NCBI GenBank assembly: GCA_019636565.1
Contig: JAHBXG010000001.1
Coordinates: forward strand, 1-64,000
Reading direction: 5' to 3'
Origin: Phycisphaeraceae bacterium
GTDB taxonomy: Bacteria > Planctomycetota > Phycisphaerae > Phycisphaerales > UBA1924
DNA length: 64,000 nucleotides
The position numbers were made by a program, and so were the translations under genes. The notes beneath the pieces are model-generated. The model worked only from the letters and a program-made list of their open reading frames with translations. It was not told the origin of the DNA and searched no databases. Positions 32,884 to 41,022 of the stretch are shown piece by piece. Positions within the stretch are counted from its first letter, which is position 1; each line of letters opens with the position of its first letter.

Positions 32884-34377
32884 TTGAACAATTCGACTCC
32901 ATCTCCGAACGAAAGCGGCTCGGCTCGCGGCGCGAGTTCGGTGCTCTCCACCCTCAACGACGACGGGACGCGACGATGGCTTCGGCCCCGAGTTTCGCCG
33001 GGGCGGTTCCTCAGCGGGCGGCGGATGGTGGCCTATGCGTTGATCGCGCTGTTCGTGCTGCTGCCTCTGGTTCGAGTGGGCGGCGTGCCGCTGGTGTTGC
33101 TCGATATCCCGGCGCGCCGGTTTCACATCTTTGGGCAAACATTTCTTCCGACCGATACGTTGCTGCTGGCGTTGCTGGTTGTCATGGTCTTTCTGACTGT
33201 GTTCTGGCTGACGGCGTTGTTTGGGCGAGTCTGGTGCGGGTGGGCGTGCCCGCAGACGGTGTACATGGAATTCCTGTTTCGGCCGCTGGAGCGGTTCTTT
33301 GAAGGTGCGCCGGGACGCAAGCCCAAAGGGTGGATCCAGACGTCGGGCATCGGCAAGCCGCTGAAGTTTGTGACCTACCTGACATGTTCGCTCGTCCTGG
33401 CGCATGTATTCCTGGCGTATTTCGTCTCGTGGGACCTGCTGCGCCAGTGGGTGATCGGCGCTCCGTCGGAACATCCGCTGGGGTTCGGCGTCGTCATGCT
33501 GGTGACGGCGGGGATGCTGTTCAATTTCGGGTACTTCCGCGAGCAGGTGTGTCTGGTGGCGTGCCCGTACGGTCGGTTCCAGTCGGTGATGCTGGACCGG
33601 CATTCGATTACGGTGAGGTACGATCGCGCGCGGGGCGAACCGCGAACCGCCAAGCGGGCTGATGTGCAGCTTCCGGTGGTCGGCGTGGAGGCAGCGGCGG
33701 GCGATTGCATCGACTGTCGCATGTGCGTGACGACGTGTCCCACAGGGATCGATATCCGCAACGGGTTGCAGATGGAGTGCGTCGGTTGCGCGCAGTGCAT
33801 CGACGCCTGCGACACGGTGATGTCCAAGGTGAAGCGGCCGACCGGCCTGATCCGCTATTCATCGCTGGCGGCGATGAGCGGGGAGCGCTTCCGCGTGTTA
33901 CGGCCGCGGGTTGTGTTGTATCCGGTGGTCATCCTGTTGCTTTCGGGGCTCTTCGCGTTCACGCTGGCGAATACCGGCGTGGCGGACGTCACCGTCCTGC
34001 GCGGTCCGGGTCAGCCGTTCACGGTCATGCCCAGCGGCGATGTTGAGAACAACCTCCGGCTGAAGCTCGTCAACCGGACCACCAAGATCGCGGACTTTGA
34101 AGTGAAAGTGGAAGGAGTAGACGGCGTGCGATTGGGAGCCGAAGGTGTCGTCCGGGTTGATCCGGGACAAACGCTGACATCACCTCTCCCCGTTCTGCTG
34201 CCCCGAAGCGCGTTCGAGCACGGAAGAAAGCAAATCCGGATCGTGGTGCGCGGTCCGGAAGGATTCGAACGCCGGGTGGCGCACGTGGCGCTTGGGCCAT
34301 CTGAACATTCGGATCACAGGAACAAAGAGGAGCACCGTAAGGATCCCGGGGAGAGCGGAGAGGAAGAGCACAAATGA
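32884..34377 (+). CDS. ccoG: cbb3 oxidase assembly ferredoxin CcoG
   Basis: Membrane polyferredoxin needed for cbb3 maturation, thought to reduce Cu(II) for delivery to the oxidase; 497 residues. Five hydrophobic helices, with WCGWACPQTVYMEF after the second, two [4Fe-4S] motifs (CIDCRMCVTTCP and CVGCAQCIDACD) and a C-terminal periplasmic Ig-like domain from about residue 365. The start is probably TTG at 32884: AGAAGG (32871-32876) is 7 bases before it, while the nearby ATG at 32879 runs into TGA after two codons. It follows ccoP by 12 bases and overlaps the next gene by ATGA. Confidence 0.9.
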   Translation: MNNSTPSPNESGSARGASSVLSTLNDDGTRRWLRPRVSPGRFLSGRRMVAYALIALFVLLPLVRVGGVPLVLLDIPARRFHIFGQTFLPTDTLLLALLVVMVFLTVFWLTALFGRVWCGWACPQTVYMEFLFRPLERFFEGAPGRKPKGWIQTSGIGKPLKFVTYLTCSLVLAHVFLAYFVSWDLLRQWVIGAPSEHPLGFGVVMLVTAGMLFNFGYFREQVCLVACPYGRFQSVMLDRHSITVRYDRARGEPRTAKRADVQLPVVGVEAAAGDCIDCRMCVTTCPTGIDIRNGLQMECVGCAQCIDACDTVMSKVKRPTGLIRYSSLAAMSGERFRVLRPRVVLYPVVILLLSGLFAFTLANTGVADVTVLRGPGQPFTVMPSGDVENNLRLKLVNRTTKIADFEVKVEGVDGVRLGAEGVVRVDPGQTLTSPLPVLLPRSAFEHGRKQIRIVVRGPEGFERRVAHVALGPSEHSDHRNKEEHRKDPGESGEEEHK

Positions 34378-34937
34378 CCGAAGCGAACAAACGAGCGACG
34401 GCGAGCGGAACCATCCCCACGATGGGGCGAGGTCGCCGATGGATCGGCCTCATCATCGGATTGATCGGCATGAATATGGGGATCGTGGCGACGACGGTTT
34501 ACCTGGCGACTTCTGACCGAAGCGCCGGGGTCGAGCCGGACTATTACGCCCGAGCGCTGAATTACGACCGGGTTATTCTGCAACGGACAGCGAATCGGCG
34601 CTTGGGATGGAAATCGACCGCGACTTTGACGGGAACGCCGGATGGGAAACTGGCGGTGTTGCACGTCCAACTGAAGGACGGCGAAGGAAACCCCGTACCG
34701 GCGGCGCTCGTGCGTGCCGTGGCCTTCTCTAGCCTTCGCTCGGGAGAGCGGAGTTCGGTGCAACTGAGGGAATTTGCCGGGGGATATGAAGCGACGGTGC
34801 CGGTCTCGGCGAGCGGGCAGTGGCGGGTTCAATTGACCGCGAAGCGCGGGGCGGACACGTTCACGAGCGAGCAGGATGTGGCGCTGACGATGCCGACGGC
34901 ATCGAACGCTGCACGCGGCACAGGAGACTTGCGGTGA
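34374..34937 (+). CDS. ccoH: FixH/CcoH-like protein
   Basis: Single-helix membrane protein of 187 residues. After a polar N-terminus a helix (about 23-45, WIGLIIGLIGMNMGIVATTV) is followed by the FixH mark PDYYARALNYDRVI and a beta-rich periplasmic domain (VLHVQLKDGEGNPV, GGYEATVPVSASGQWRVQL). CcoH is required for cbb3 stability. The place between ccoG and ccoI is typical. It overlaps ccoG by ATGA, and its TGA stop overlaps the next start. Confidence 0.85.
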   Translation: MTEANKRATASGTIPTMGRGRRWIGLIIGLIGMNMGIVATTVYLATSDRSAGVEPDYYARALNYDRVILQRTANRRLGWKSTATLTGTPDGKLAVLHVQLKDGEGNPVPAALVRAVAFSSLRSGERSSVQLREFAGGYEATVPVSASGQWRVQLTAKRGADTFTSEQDVALTMPTASNAARGTGDLR

Positions 34938-35731
34938 TGATCGCCCTCGCTGGCGCGGTGCTGACGGCAAGCCTGCTCGGCTCGACGCACTGCGCCGGGA
35001 TGTGCGGGGCGTTCGCGGCGTTTGCGACCTCTCCGGACGAGAAGGAGCGGCCCGTATCGCGGGCGGCATTGAACGCGGCGTACAACGCCGGTCGGCTCGC
35101 GACGTATCTGTTGCTGGGGTTGACAGCGGGCGCGGTCGGCGCGGCGTTCGAACTGGGCGGCGCCATGATGGGTGTGCAGCGGATCGCGAGTCTGACCGCT
35201 GCGGGGTTGATGATCGGCATTGGCGTCATCGCTCTCATGCGACACGCGGGCGTGCGGATCGGGCGAGCACCGCTGCCGGCGGTGCTGATGAAAATGGCAC
35301 ATGCCGGTCATGTGCGGGCGTTTTCGCTTCCCCCCGCGCCTCGGGCGTTTGCAATCGGGCTGCTCACGACTTTCTTGCCGTGCGGATGGCTGTACACCTT
35401 TGTGCTGACGAGCGCGGGAACCGCAAGTCCGGCCTTGGGGGCGCTTCTTATGGCAGTGTTCTGGATAGGAACGCTGCCGGCAATGGTGGCGATTGGGGTA
35501 GGCGCGCAATACCTCACCGGCTCGATGCGGCGGCACCTGCCGCTGGCAACCAACCTGCTTCTGATCGGCGTGGGCATGTGGATGGTGTTGGCACGGATCA
35601 GCGCTCCTGTCGTTCCGGGGCATCTTGTCGCGGTGGATTGGCGTGATCCGGCGGCGGACATCCGATCCCGCACCGCCAGCGACGGATGCCCCTTGTGCAA
35701 CGACGCGGAAACTCCGAAGGGAGCGCCGTGA
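34937..35731 (+). CDS. SafE/TauE-like (DsbD_2-type) membrane protein
   Basis: Membrane protein of 264 residues with six helices, of the UreH/DsbD_2-like sulfite exporter family often found in cco loci and linked to copper or thiol handling. The first helix has LLGSTHCAGMCGAFAAFA (two Cys spaced C-x3-C), and the fourth region has TFLPCGWLYTFVL, the matching Cys-Gly pair of the family. The polar C-terminus ends with CPLCND. A GTG at 34934 could also serve as start. It is inserted between ccoH and ccoI and overlaps both, so it is part of the oxidase maturation set. Confidence 0.8.
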   Translation: MIALAGAVLTASLLGSTHCAGMCGAFAAFATSPDEKERPVSRAALNAAYNAGRLATYLLLGLTAGAVGAAFELGGAMMGVQRIASLTAAGLMIGIGVIALMRHAGVRIGRAPLPAVLMKMAHAGHVRAFSLPPAPRAFAIGLLTTFLPCGWLYTFVLTSAGTASPALGALLMAVFWIGTLPAMVAIGVGAQYLTGSMRRHLPLATNLLLIGVGMWMVLARISAPVVPGHLVAVDWRDPAADIRSRTASDGCPLCNDAETPKGAP

Positions 35732-38313
35732 CCGCAATCGGCAGCCAGAGCGCGCTTGGGTTTGGCCAACCGGCACGTGAAGTTGCCAGATGCACGCACT
35801 GCGCCTTGCCGATGCCGCGCGGAACGAAGGGATGCGAGCAGCAGTTCTGCTGCCGCGGCTGCGAGACGGCGCACACTCTCATTCACGCCTGCGGACTGGA
35901 CGCCTATTACCGGATTCGAAACCAGGCTGCTTCGACCCCGGCGAAATCGAACGCAAAGGGACGCGGGTACTCAGAATTCGATGATGAGGCGTTCCAAAGG
36001 CTATATTGCGTTACGGAGGACGACGGGACGATTCGCGCCGATCTGCTGCTGGAGGGATTGCATTGTGCGGCGTGCGTGTGGCTGATCGAGCGATTGCCTC
36101 GAGTCGTGCCCGGGGTCATCGAGGCACGCCTGGACATGCGGCGAGCCTGCGTCGCAGTTCGACTTGATCCTCAACTCACAGCACTGAGCGCCGCCGCGCG
36201 TGCGCTTGACTCACTCGGCTATCCGCCGCATCCCGCGCGGCGCGCGGCGGTGCGGGAGGCTCGGCGAGCAGAAGACCGCAAGATGCTTGTGCGGGTCGCG
36301 GTGGCGGGTGCGTGTGCAAGCAACATCATGCTCCTTTTCATCGCGCTCTACGCCGGGATGTTCGAGGGGATTGATCGCGACCACGAACAGTTGTTCCGAT
36401 GGGCGGCGATGATTCTGAACACCATTTGTCTGGCGTGGCCCGGACTGGTCTTTGCCAGGTCTGCAGTGGCGGCGCTGCGGACGAGAACCATCAATCTTGA
36501 TGTGCCGATTGCGCTTGGGCTGTACCTGGGCGGAGCCTGGGGAATCTGGAAGACGATCGCGGGGCAAGGGGACTTGTACTTCGATTCGATCTCGGCCCTG
36601 GTGTTTTTTCTGCTTATCGGCCGCGCCATTCAATTGCGCCAGCAGCGGAACGCGGCGGATGCCTTGGAATTACTGTTCAATCTCGGTCCTGCTTCGGCCC
36701 GGCGAGTTGACCACGATGGCTCGGTGTCGGAAGTGGCGACCGAGAGTCTCGCACCAGGAGACGTTGTCGAGATACGCCCCGGAGATGTTGTGCCGGCGGA
36801 CGGGCGGATCGTTCTGGGGTCATCGCGGTTCGATCAGTCGATACTGACAGGAGAATCGAGGCCGAGCCCGCTTGGCTGCAACGACACGGTGGCCTCGGGA
36901 TCGACCAATCTCTCTTCGCCGGTGCGGATGAAGATCGAGGCAACCGGCGAAGCAACCCGGATCGGCCGGTTGTTGCGGATGGTTGAAGAAGCCGGTCGCC
37001 GTCGGGCCGCGATCGTGCGCCTGGCAGATCGGTGGGGTGCGTGGCTTTTATGGGTGCTGCTGGCGCTTGCAGCGCTCACGCTTGCTATTTGGTGGCCCGC
37101 GTCACCGACGAAGGCGATCGACCATGCAGCAGCACTGCTTATCGCGACATGCCCTTGCGGGCTGGGCTTGGCGACGCCTCTCGCAATGACTGTCGCGATG
37201 GGTCGGGCGGCAAGAAAGGGAATCTTGGTGAAAGGGGGAGACGTCTTCGAGGCGCTCGCCCGCACTCGCGGCAAGCGGACCATCATTCTCGATAAGACCG
37301 GAACGATCACGCAAGGCAAGATCGCGGTTGTCAGGTGGTACGGTGAGGCGGCGGCACGCGATCTCGTTGGCGTACTCGAGCTCGCTTCATCGCACCCAAT
37401 CGCCCGAGCGCTCATCAACTCCGATGCGGACAAAGCCGCTCATTTCCATGCTTCTGACGAGGTTGTTGAATTGCCCGGCAAGGGCATTCGCGGGCTGGTT
37501 CGCACTGCTCTCGATCACTCCCCGCAACATGTCGTCGTGGGCTCCGAGCGATTTATTCAGGATTCGGGTATTACCGTCCCAATCGGCTTGCTGGAGATTG
37601 CACGAGCCTGCGTCGCTCGCGGCAACTCCGCGGTCTTTGCCGCCATTGACGGCAAGTGCGTTGCGCTTGCCGAAATTGGAGACCCTTTACGCGCAAATTC
37701 TCGAGAGGCCATCGCACAACTTGGGCGCCTTGGCTGGGACATTCGAATCCTGTCCGGCGATCGTGCGGATGTTGTTGCCGGGGTTGCTCGCGAAGTAGGC
37801 GTTCAGGAGGCGTTCGGTGGCGCAACGCCGGAAGACAAGTGTGAGATTGTCCAGCGTGAGACCGCGAAGAGCACCGTTGTGATGGTGGGAGACGGCGTGA
37901 ACGACGCGGCGGCGTTGGCAGCGGCATCGGTCGGTATTGCGGTGAGAGGGGGAGCAGAGGCCAGTCTCGCAGCGGCGGATGTTTCGCTGCAGGGCGACGG
38001 ACTTGGTCCGGTGGTAGAACTCATAGAGGGCTCTAGACGTGCACTGCGAACCATCTATTGGACGATCGGCACCTCGCTTTGCTACAACGCCGTGGCCGCG
38101 GTGTTTGCGATGTCGGGGTTGATCAGCCCGCTTCTCGCGGCGATCATCATGCCCGCAAGTTCGCTCACGGTCGTGGCGATCTGCCTGCGGTCGAATCCCT
38201 TTGTGACTCGGCATCGCCCGGCGCGCACGGAGACCGTCGGAAATGAGTCGGCGATGGCGGCGAGTCCGAGTCCTTGGAACGATCCGGCCCGACGTTCGGG
38301 AATCCTCGCATGA
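35728..38313 (+). CDS. ccoI: Copper-transporting P1B-type ATPase CcoI/FixI
   Basis: Exports copper for cbb3 oxidase assembly; 861 residues. N-terminal Cys-rich ribbon (RCTHCALPMPRGTKGC and FCCRGCETAH), then a heavy-metal-associated domain with GLHCAACVWLIERLP, eight membrane helices, the TGES loop (SILTGESRPS), the metal-site CPC in IATCPCGLGLATPLAMT, phosphorylated Asp in DKTGTITQGK, the SHPIARAL motif and GDGVNDAAALA. The start is taken as GTG at 35728, which overlaps the upstream stop as GTGA and has GAAGGGA 5-6 bases before it; an ATG 42 bases upstream is in frame but lies inside the previous gene. ccoS overlaps its end. Confidence 0.93.
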   Translation: MTAIGSQSALGFGQPAREVARCTHCALPMPRGTKGCEQQFCCRGCETAHTLIHACGLDAYYRIRNQAASTPAKSNAKGRGYSEFDDEAFQRLYCVTEDDGTIRADLLLEGLHCAACVWLIERLPRVVPGVIEARLDMRRACVAVRLDPQLTALSAAARALDSLGYPPHPARRAAVREARRAEDRKMLVRVAVAGACASNIMLLFIALYAGMFEGIDRDHEQLFRWAAMILNTICLAWPGLVFARSAVAALRTRTINLDVPIALGLYLGGAWGIWKTIAGQGDLYFDSISALVFFLLIGRAIQLRQQRNAADALELLFNLGPASARRVDHDGSVSEVATESLAPGDVVEIRPGDVVPADGRIVLGSSRFDQSILTGESRPSPLGCNDTVASGSTNLSSPVRMKIEATGEATRIGRLLRMVEEAGRRRAAIVRLADRWGAWLLWVLLALAALTLAIWWPASPTKAIDHAAALLIATCPCGLGLATPLAMTVAMGRAARKGILVKGGDVFEALARTRGKRTIILDKTGTITQGKIAVVRWYGEAAARDLVGVLELASSHPIARALINSDADKAAHFHASDEVVELPGKGIRGLVRTALDHSPQHVVVGSERFIQDSGITVPIGLLEIARACVARGNSAVFAAIDGKCVALAEIGDPLRANSREAIAQLGRLGWDIRILSGDRADVVAGVAREVGVQEAFGGATPEDKCEIVQRETAKSTVVMVGDGVNDAAALAAASVGIAVRGGAEASLAAADVSLQGDGLGPVVELIEGSRRALRTIYWTIGTSLCYNAVAAVFAMSGLISPLLAAIIMPASSLTVVAICLRSNPFVTRHRPARTETVGNESAMAASPSPWNDPARRSGILA

Positions 38314-38462
38314 GCGTAATTCTGATCATGCTCCCGATCGCATTTCTTTTGGCAGGGGGCGCGGTGCTGGCCTTCATTCGGGCGGCGCGATCGGGGCAAT
38401 TTGACGATCTCGATACGCCGTCCGTGCGGATGCTCCATGATGATGGAGCCGAAGAGCGTTAG
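38310..38462 (+). CDS. ccoS: cbb3 oxidase maturation protein CcoS
   Basis: Small membrane protein of 50 residues needed to insert cofactors into cbb3. One helix (MSVILIMLPIAFLLAGGAVL) is followed by the CcoS signature GQFDDLDTPSVRMLHDD. It overlaps the ccoI stop by ATGA and closes the operon. No clear terminator follows; the next gene starts 191 bases on. Confidence 0.9.
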   Translation: MSVILIMLPIAFLLAGGAVLAFIRAARSGQFDDLDTPSVRMLHDDGAEER

Positions 38463-38653
38463 ATGGCCCATCAGAGAAGTTCCTTCGGTCGGTCCATCAG
38501 ATCGAGTCCGCTCCGGGATGTTGCGCGGCGGGCCTGCCGTCGACTGGCGCGATCCAGATTCGTGCGCGATGGATCGAATACAGTGGCAGTCACAGCGAGG
38601 CACCAAGCACAGGCAAGGGCGGTGCGTGCTTCAATGGACCCCGGGGAAGACTG

Positions 38654-40540
38654 ATGACTGGCGCGGCCGCTCCTTCTATCGCACTCTCGCTCGGAATCAG
38701 CGCGCTGGTGACGGTGGTTTGTCGGCGGATACGGATTCCGGCCCTGCTGCCGCTGATGCTCGTGGGGCTTGGGCTGGGCAATTCAGGGCTGGGCGTGGTC
38801 GATGCCGCGTCGTTGGGCGGCGCGCTGAAGGGGATTATCACCGTCGGAATCGGGCTGCTGATCTTCGAGGGTGCGCTGCACCTCAACAAGGAAGAATTCT
38901 CTCGTGCTCCCCGGGCGGTGTGGGGATTGATGACAATCGGTGCGGTCCTCACGTGGATCGGGGCGACGTGTGCAGCTCGCTTTCTGCTGGACATGACCTG
39001 GCCGATCTCGATCCTGCTGGGGGCGACGCTGATCGTCACTGGACCGACCGTTGTCCAGCCCATCTTGCGCCTGCTTCGTCTTTCCCCCAGCGTTCACACT
39101 GCGCTATCGGCGGAAGCGGTACTGATTGATCCGGTAGGAGTCGTCGCGACCGTTACGACGCTTGAGGTTCTCCGCCTTTTCCTGACCATGGGCCCTGAAC
39201 TTGGCGTGGCCGGCGAGGGCCTGTGGCTCTTTTCGAAACCGTTCATCGGAGGGGCCGGCGTCGGCGTGATCTCTGGCGTGCTCGGGTTGCTGCTGCTCCG
39301 CGCGTACGCCGGGTCGGGAAAAGTGGAATCTCCCCTGCTCAACTTGATTGCGGTGGGTGTGTGTATGACGTGCGTCGGGGTGGGCGAGGCGATAACGCCC
39401 GAAGCGGGCCTGGCAGCGGTGACCATCTGCGGTGTGATCATGGCTCGGGCTCGCGTGCTTGGCGCGACCGAATTGCGATCATTCAAGGAGTTGCTGGCGG
39501 TCATGCTGGTCGGGACTCTCTTTGTGCTCCTCGCATCGCGTTTCGACATCTCGCAACTCGAGGGCTTGACCTGGCGCGAAGTGGTGTTTGTGCTTGCGCT
39601 GTTGTTTGTTGTCAGGCCGGTGGCGGTGGCGGCGGCGACATTCGGTTCCAAACTGACCATGGGCGAACGGTTGTTTGCCGGCACCTTTGCGCCGCGAGGC
39701 ATCGTCGCGTTGTCGGTCGCGACGGTGGCGGCGGCGGAACTTGGATCGATTGTGCGCAGCGGGTCGGAGAGTGCTCATCTCGCGGCGTCGGAGAGCCTGC
39801 TTGCCGACATCCAGCGACTGGAACCGATCATGTTTCTGACCATCGCGGGAACGGTGCTGATCGCCAGCACGTTCTCGCCGGCACTCGCCTGGATACTCGG
39901 GCTGAAGCCGGGCGAGGGTCTATCGGTGATCGTGGTCGGAGGGCACCCGATTGGGATTGCGGCGGCCAAAGAACTACAGACTTGCGGGGTGGAATGCCGC
40001 ATCATCGATTCCAACGATTTTCGCGTCGCGATCGCGAACTCAACAGGAATCGAAGCGGTCGTTGGGGACGCGACCGATTCTCGCTGGATGGATGATGTCG
40101 GATCGCCTCACGGTGCCGGTTGGCTGCTGGCGTGGACGGGAAATCACGATGTCGATCAAATGGCGGCGCGCTGGGGGATGGATCGATTGGGTGAGGACAA
40201 GGTCGCGATCTGGTCGAGCAAGCCGGCTCGGGGTGAACTGGAGCCGGTGGATATCAGCGCCGGCGAACCGATCACAAACCTTCTGGAGCGGTTCGAAGAT
40301 GGCCACGTTCGGTTGGCGCACTCGTCGGACCCTGGGCGATTACAGAGAATCCTCGGTTGGGTGTGTGAATCGCGGTTTGTGCTGAACGGGCCGAACACCA
40401 AGCCGCCGCCGAGAGACAAGGAATGCGTGTACATCGGACTGGGCGGAGCCGAATCCGGCGAGCCGGCTGGATTCAAACCGGAAATTGAACGGCCCGTTGG
40501 GGGTGAACCATCCCAACATGCTGAAGCGAGGACCGCGTGA
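38654..40540 (+). CDS. CPA-type Na+(K+)/H+ antiporter with TrkA-N domain
   Basis: Cation/proton antiporter, 628 residues, inner membrane. About twelve helices occupy residues 5-420: LPLMLVGLGLGNSGLG, LIFEGALHLNKEE and GATLIVTGPTVVQPILR (the ion-site region), then APRGIVALSVATVAAAEL. A cytoplasmic NAD-binding TrkA-N/RCK-like domain follows (about 425-560) with VIVVGGHPIGIAAAKEL and GVECRIIDSND, suggesting gating by NADH or redox state. GGGGAA lies 8 bases before the ATG. It is coupled to the UspA gene by a GTGA overlap. Confidence 0.85.
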   Translation: MTGAAAPSIALSLGISALVTVVCRRIRIPALLPLMLVGLGLGNSGLGVVDAASLGGALKGIITVGIGLLIFEGALHLNKEEFSRAPRAVWGLMTIGAVLTWIGATCAARFLLDMTWPISILLGATLIVTGPTVVQPILRLLRLSPSVHTALSAEAVLIDPVGVVATVTTLEVLRLFLTMGPELGVAGEGLWLFSKPFIGGAGVGVISGVLGLLLLRAYAGSGKVESPLLNLIAVGVCMTCVGVGEAITPEAGLAAVTICGVIMARARVLGATELRSFKELLAVMLVGTLFVLLASRFDISQLEGLTWREVVFVLALLFVVRPVAVAAATFGSKLTMGERLFAGTFAPRGIVALSVATVAAAELGSIVRSGSESAHLAASESLLADIQRLEPIMFLTIAGTVLIASTFSPALAWILGLKPGEGLSVIVVGGHPIGIAAAKELQTCGVECRIIDSNDFRVAIANSTGIEAVVGDATDSRWMDDVGSPHGAGWLLAWTGNHDVDQMAARWGMDRLGEDKVAIWSSKPARGELEPVDISAGEPITNLLERFEDGHVRLAHSSDPGRLQRILGWVCESRFVLNGPNTKPPPRDKECVYIGLGGAESGEPAGFKPEIERPVGGEPSQHAEARTA

Positions 40541-41013
40541 GTACTTCGATCAAGACAATTCTCTTGCCCACGGCGTTCTCGCTGCTTTCACGGCGTGCGG
40601 CGCAGCACGTGCTGCTCCTGGAGTCGAAGTTCAACGCCGAGGTCCACCTGCTCAACGTGGTCGAGCCGACAACACTGATGCTGGATCAACCGGTGCCCGG
40701 GGCGTCGATACCCATGCCCGTTCCCGGAACGGAACCATCCGAACTTCTAGCCCAGGCCGACCGCAGGCTCCACGAGTTCGCGGCCGAAGTATTTGGTGAT
40801 CTTGCGGCACGCGTGCGGGTGTTTTCCGTGATTGGCGGGATCACGGATGAGATCGTCCGGCACGCCCAGCAGCACAAGATCGACCTGATCGTCATGGGAA
40901 CTCACGCCGACGGGGCGTTGAAGCGGCTGGTCTTTGGATCGGTCGGAAGGGGTGTGCTGGAAGGGGCGCCGTGCCCGGTGTTGCTGGTTCCGGTGCGCGG
41001 CGCGGCGGGATAA
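40537..41013 (+). CDS. Universal stress protein A family
   Basis: Soluble UspA-fold protein of 158 residues. The N-terminus (STSIKTILLPTAFSLLSRRA) and the C-terminal nucleotide loop are present: MGTHADGALKRLVFGSVGRG fits G-x2-G-x9-G-S except that the second Gly is Ala, so ATP binding is likely but not certain. The GTG start overlaps the antiporter stop. Between an antiporter and an SLC12-like transporter it may act as a regulatory subunit for ion transport (inference). Confidence 0.88.
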   Translation: MSTSIKTILLPTAFSLLSRRAAQHVLLLESKFNAEVHLLNVVEPTTLMLDQPVPGASIPMPVPGTEPSELLAQADRRLHEFAAEVFGDLAARVRVFSVIGGITDEIVRHAQQHKIDLIVMGTHADGALKRLVFGSVGRGVLEGAPCPVLLVPVRGAAG

Positions 41014-41022
41014 GGTCAAGGC

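Noticed and set aside
38463..38654. 63-residue frame between ccoS and the antiporter
   Set aside because: No hydrophobic or known motif and no ribosome site; I see nothing else in this spacer.
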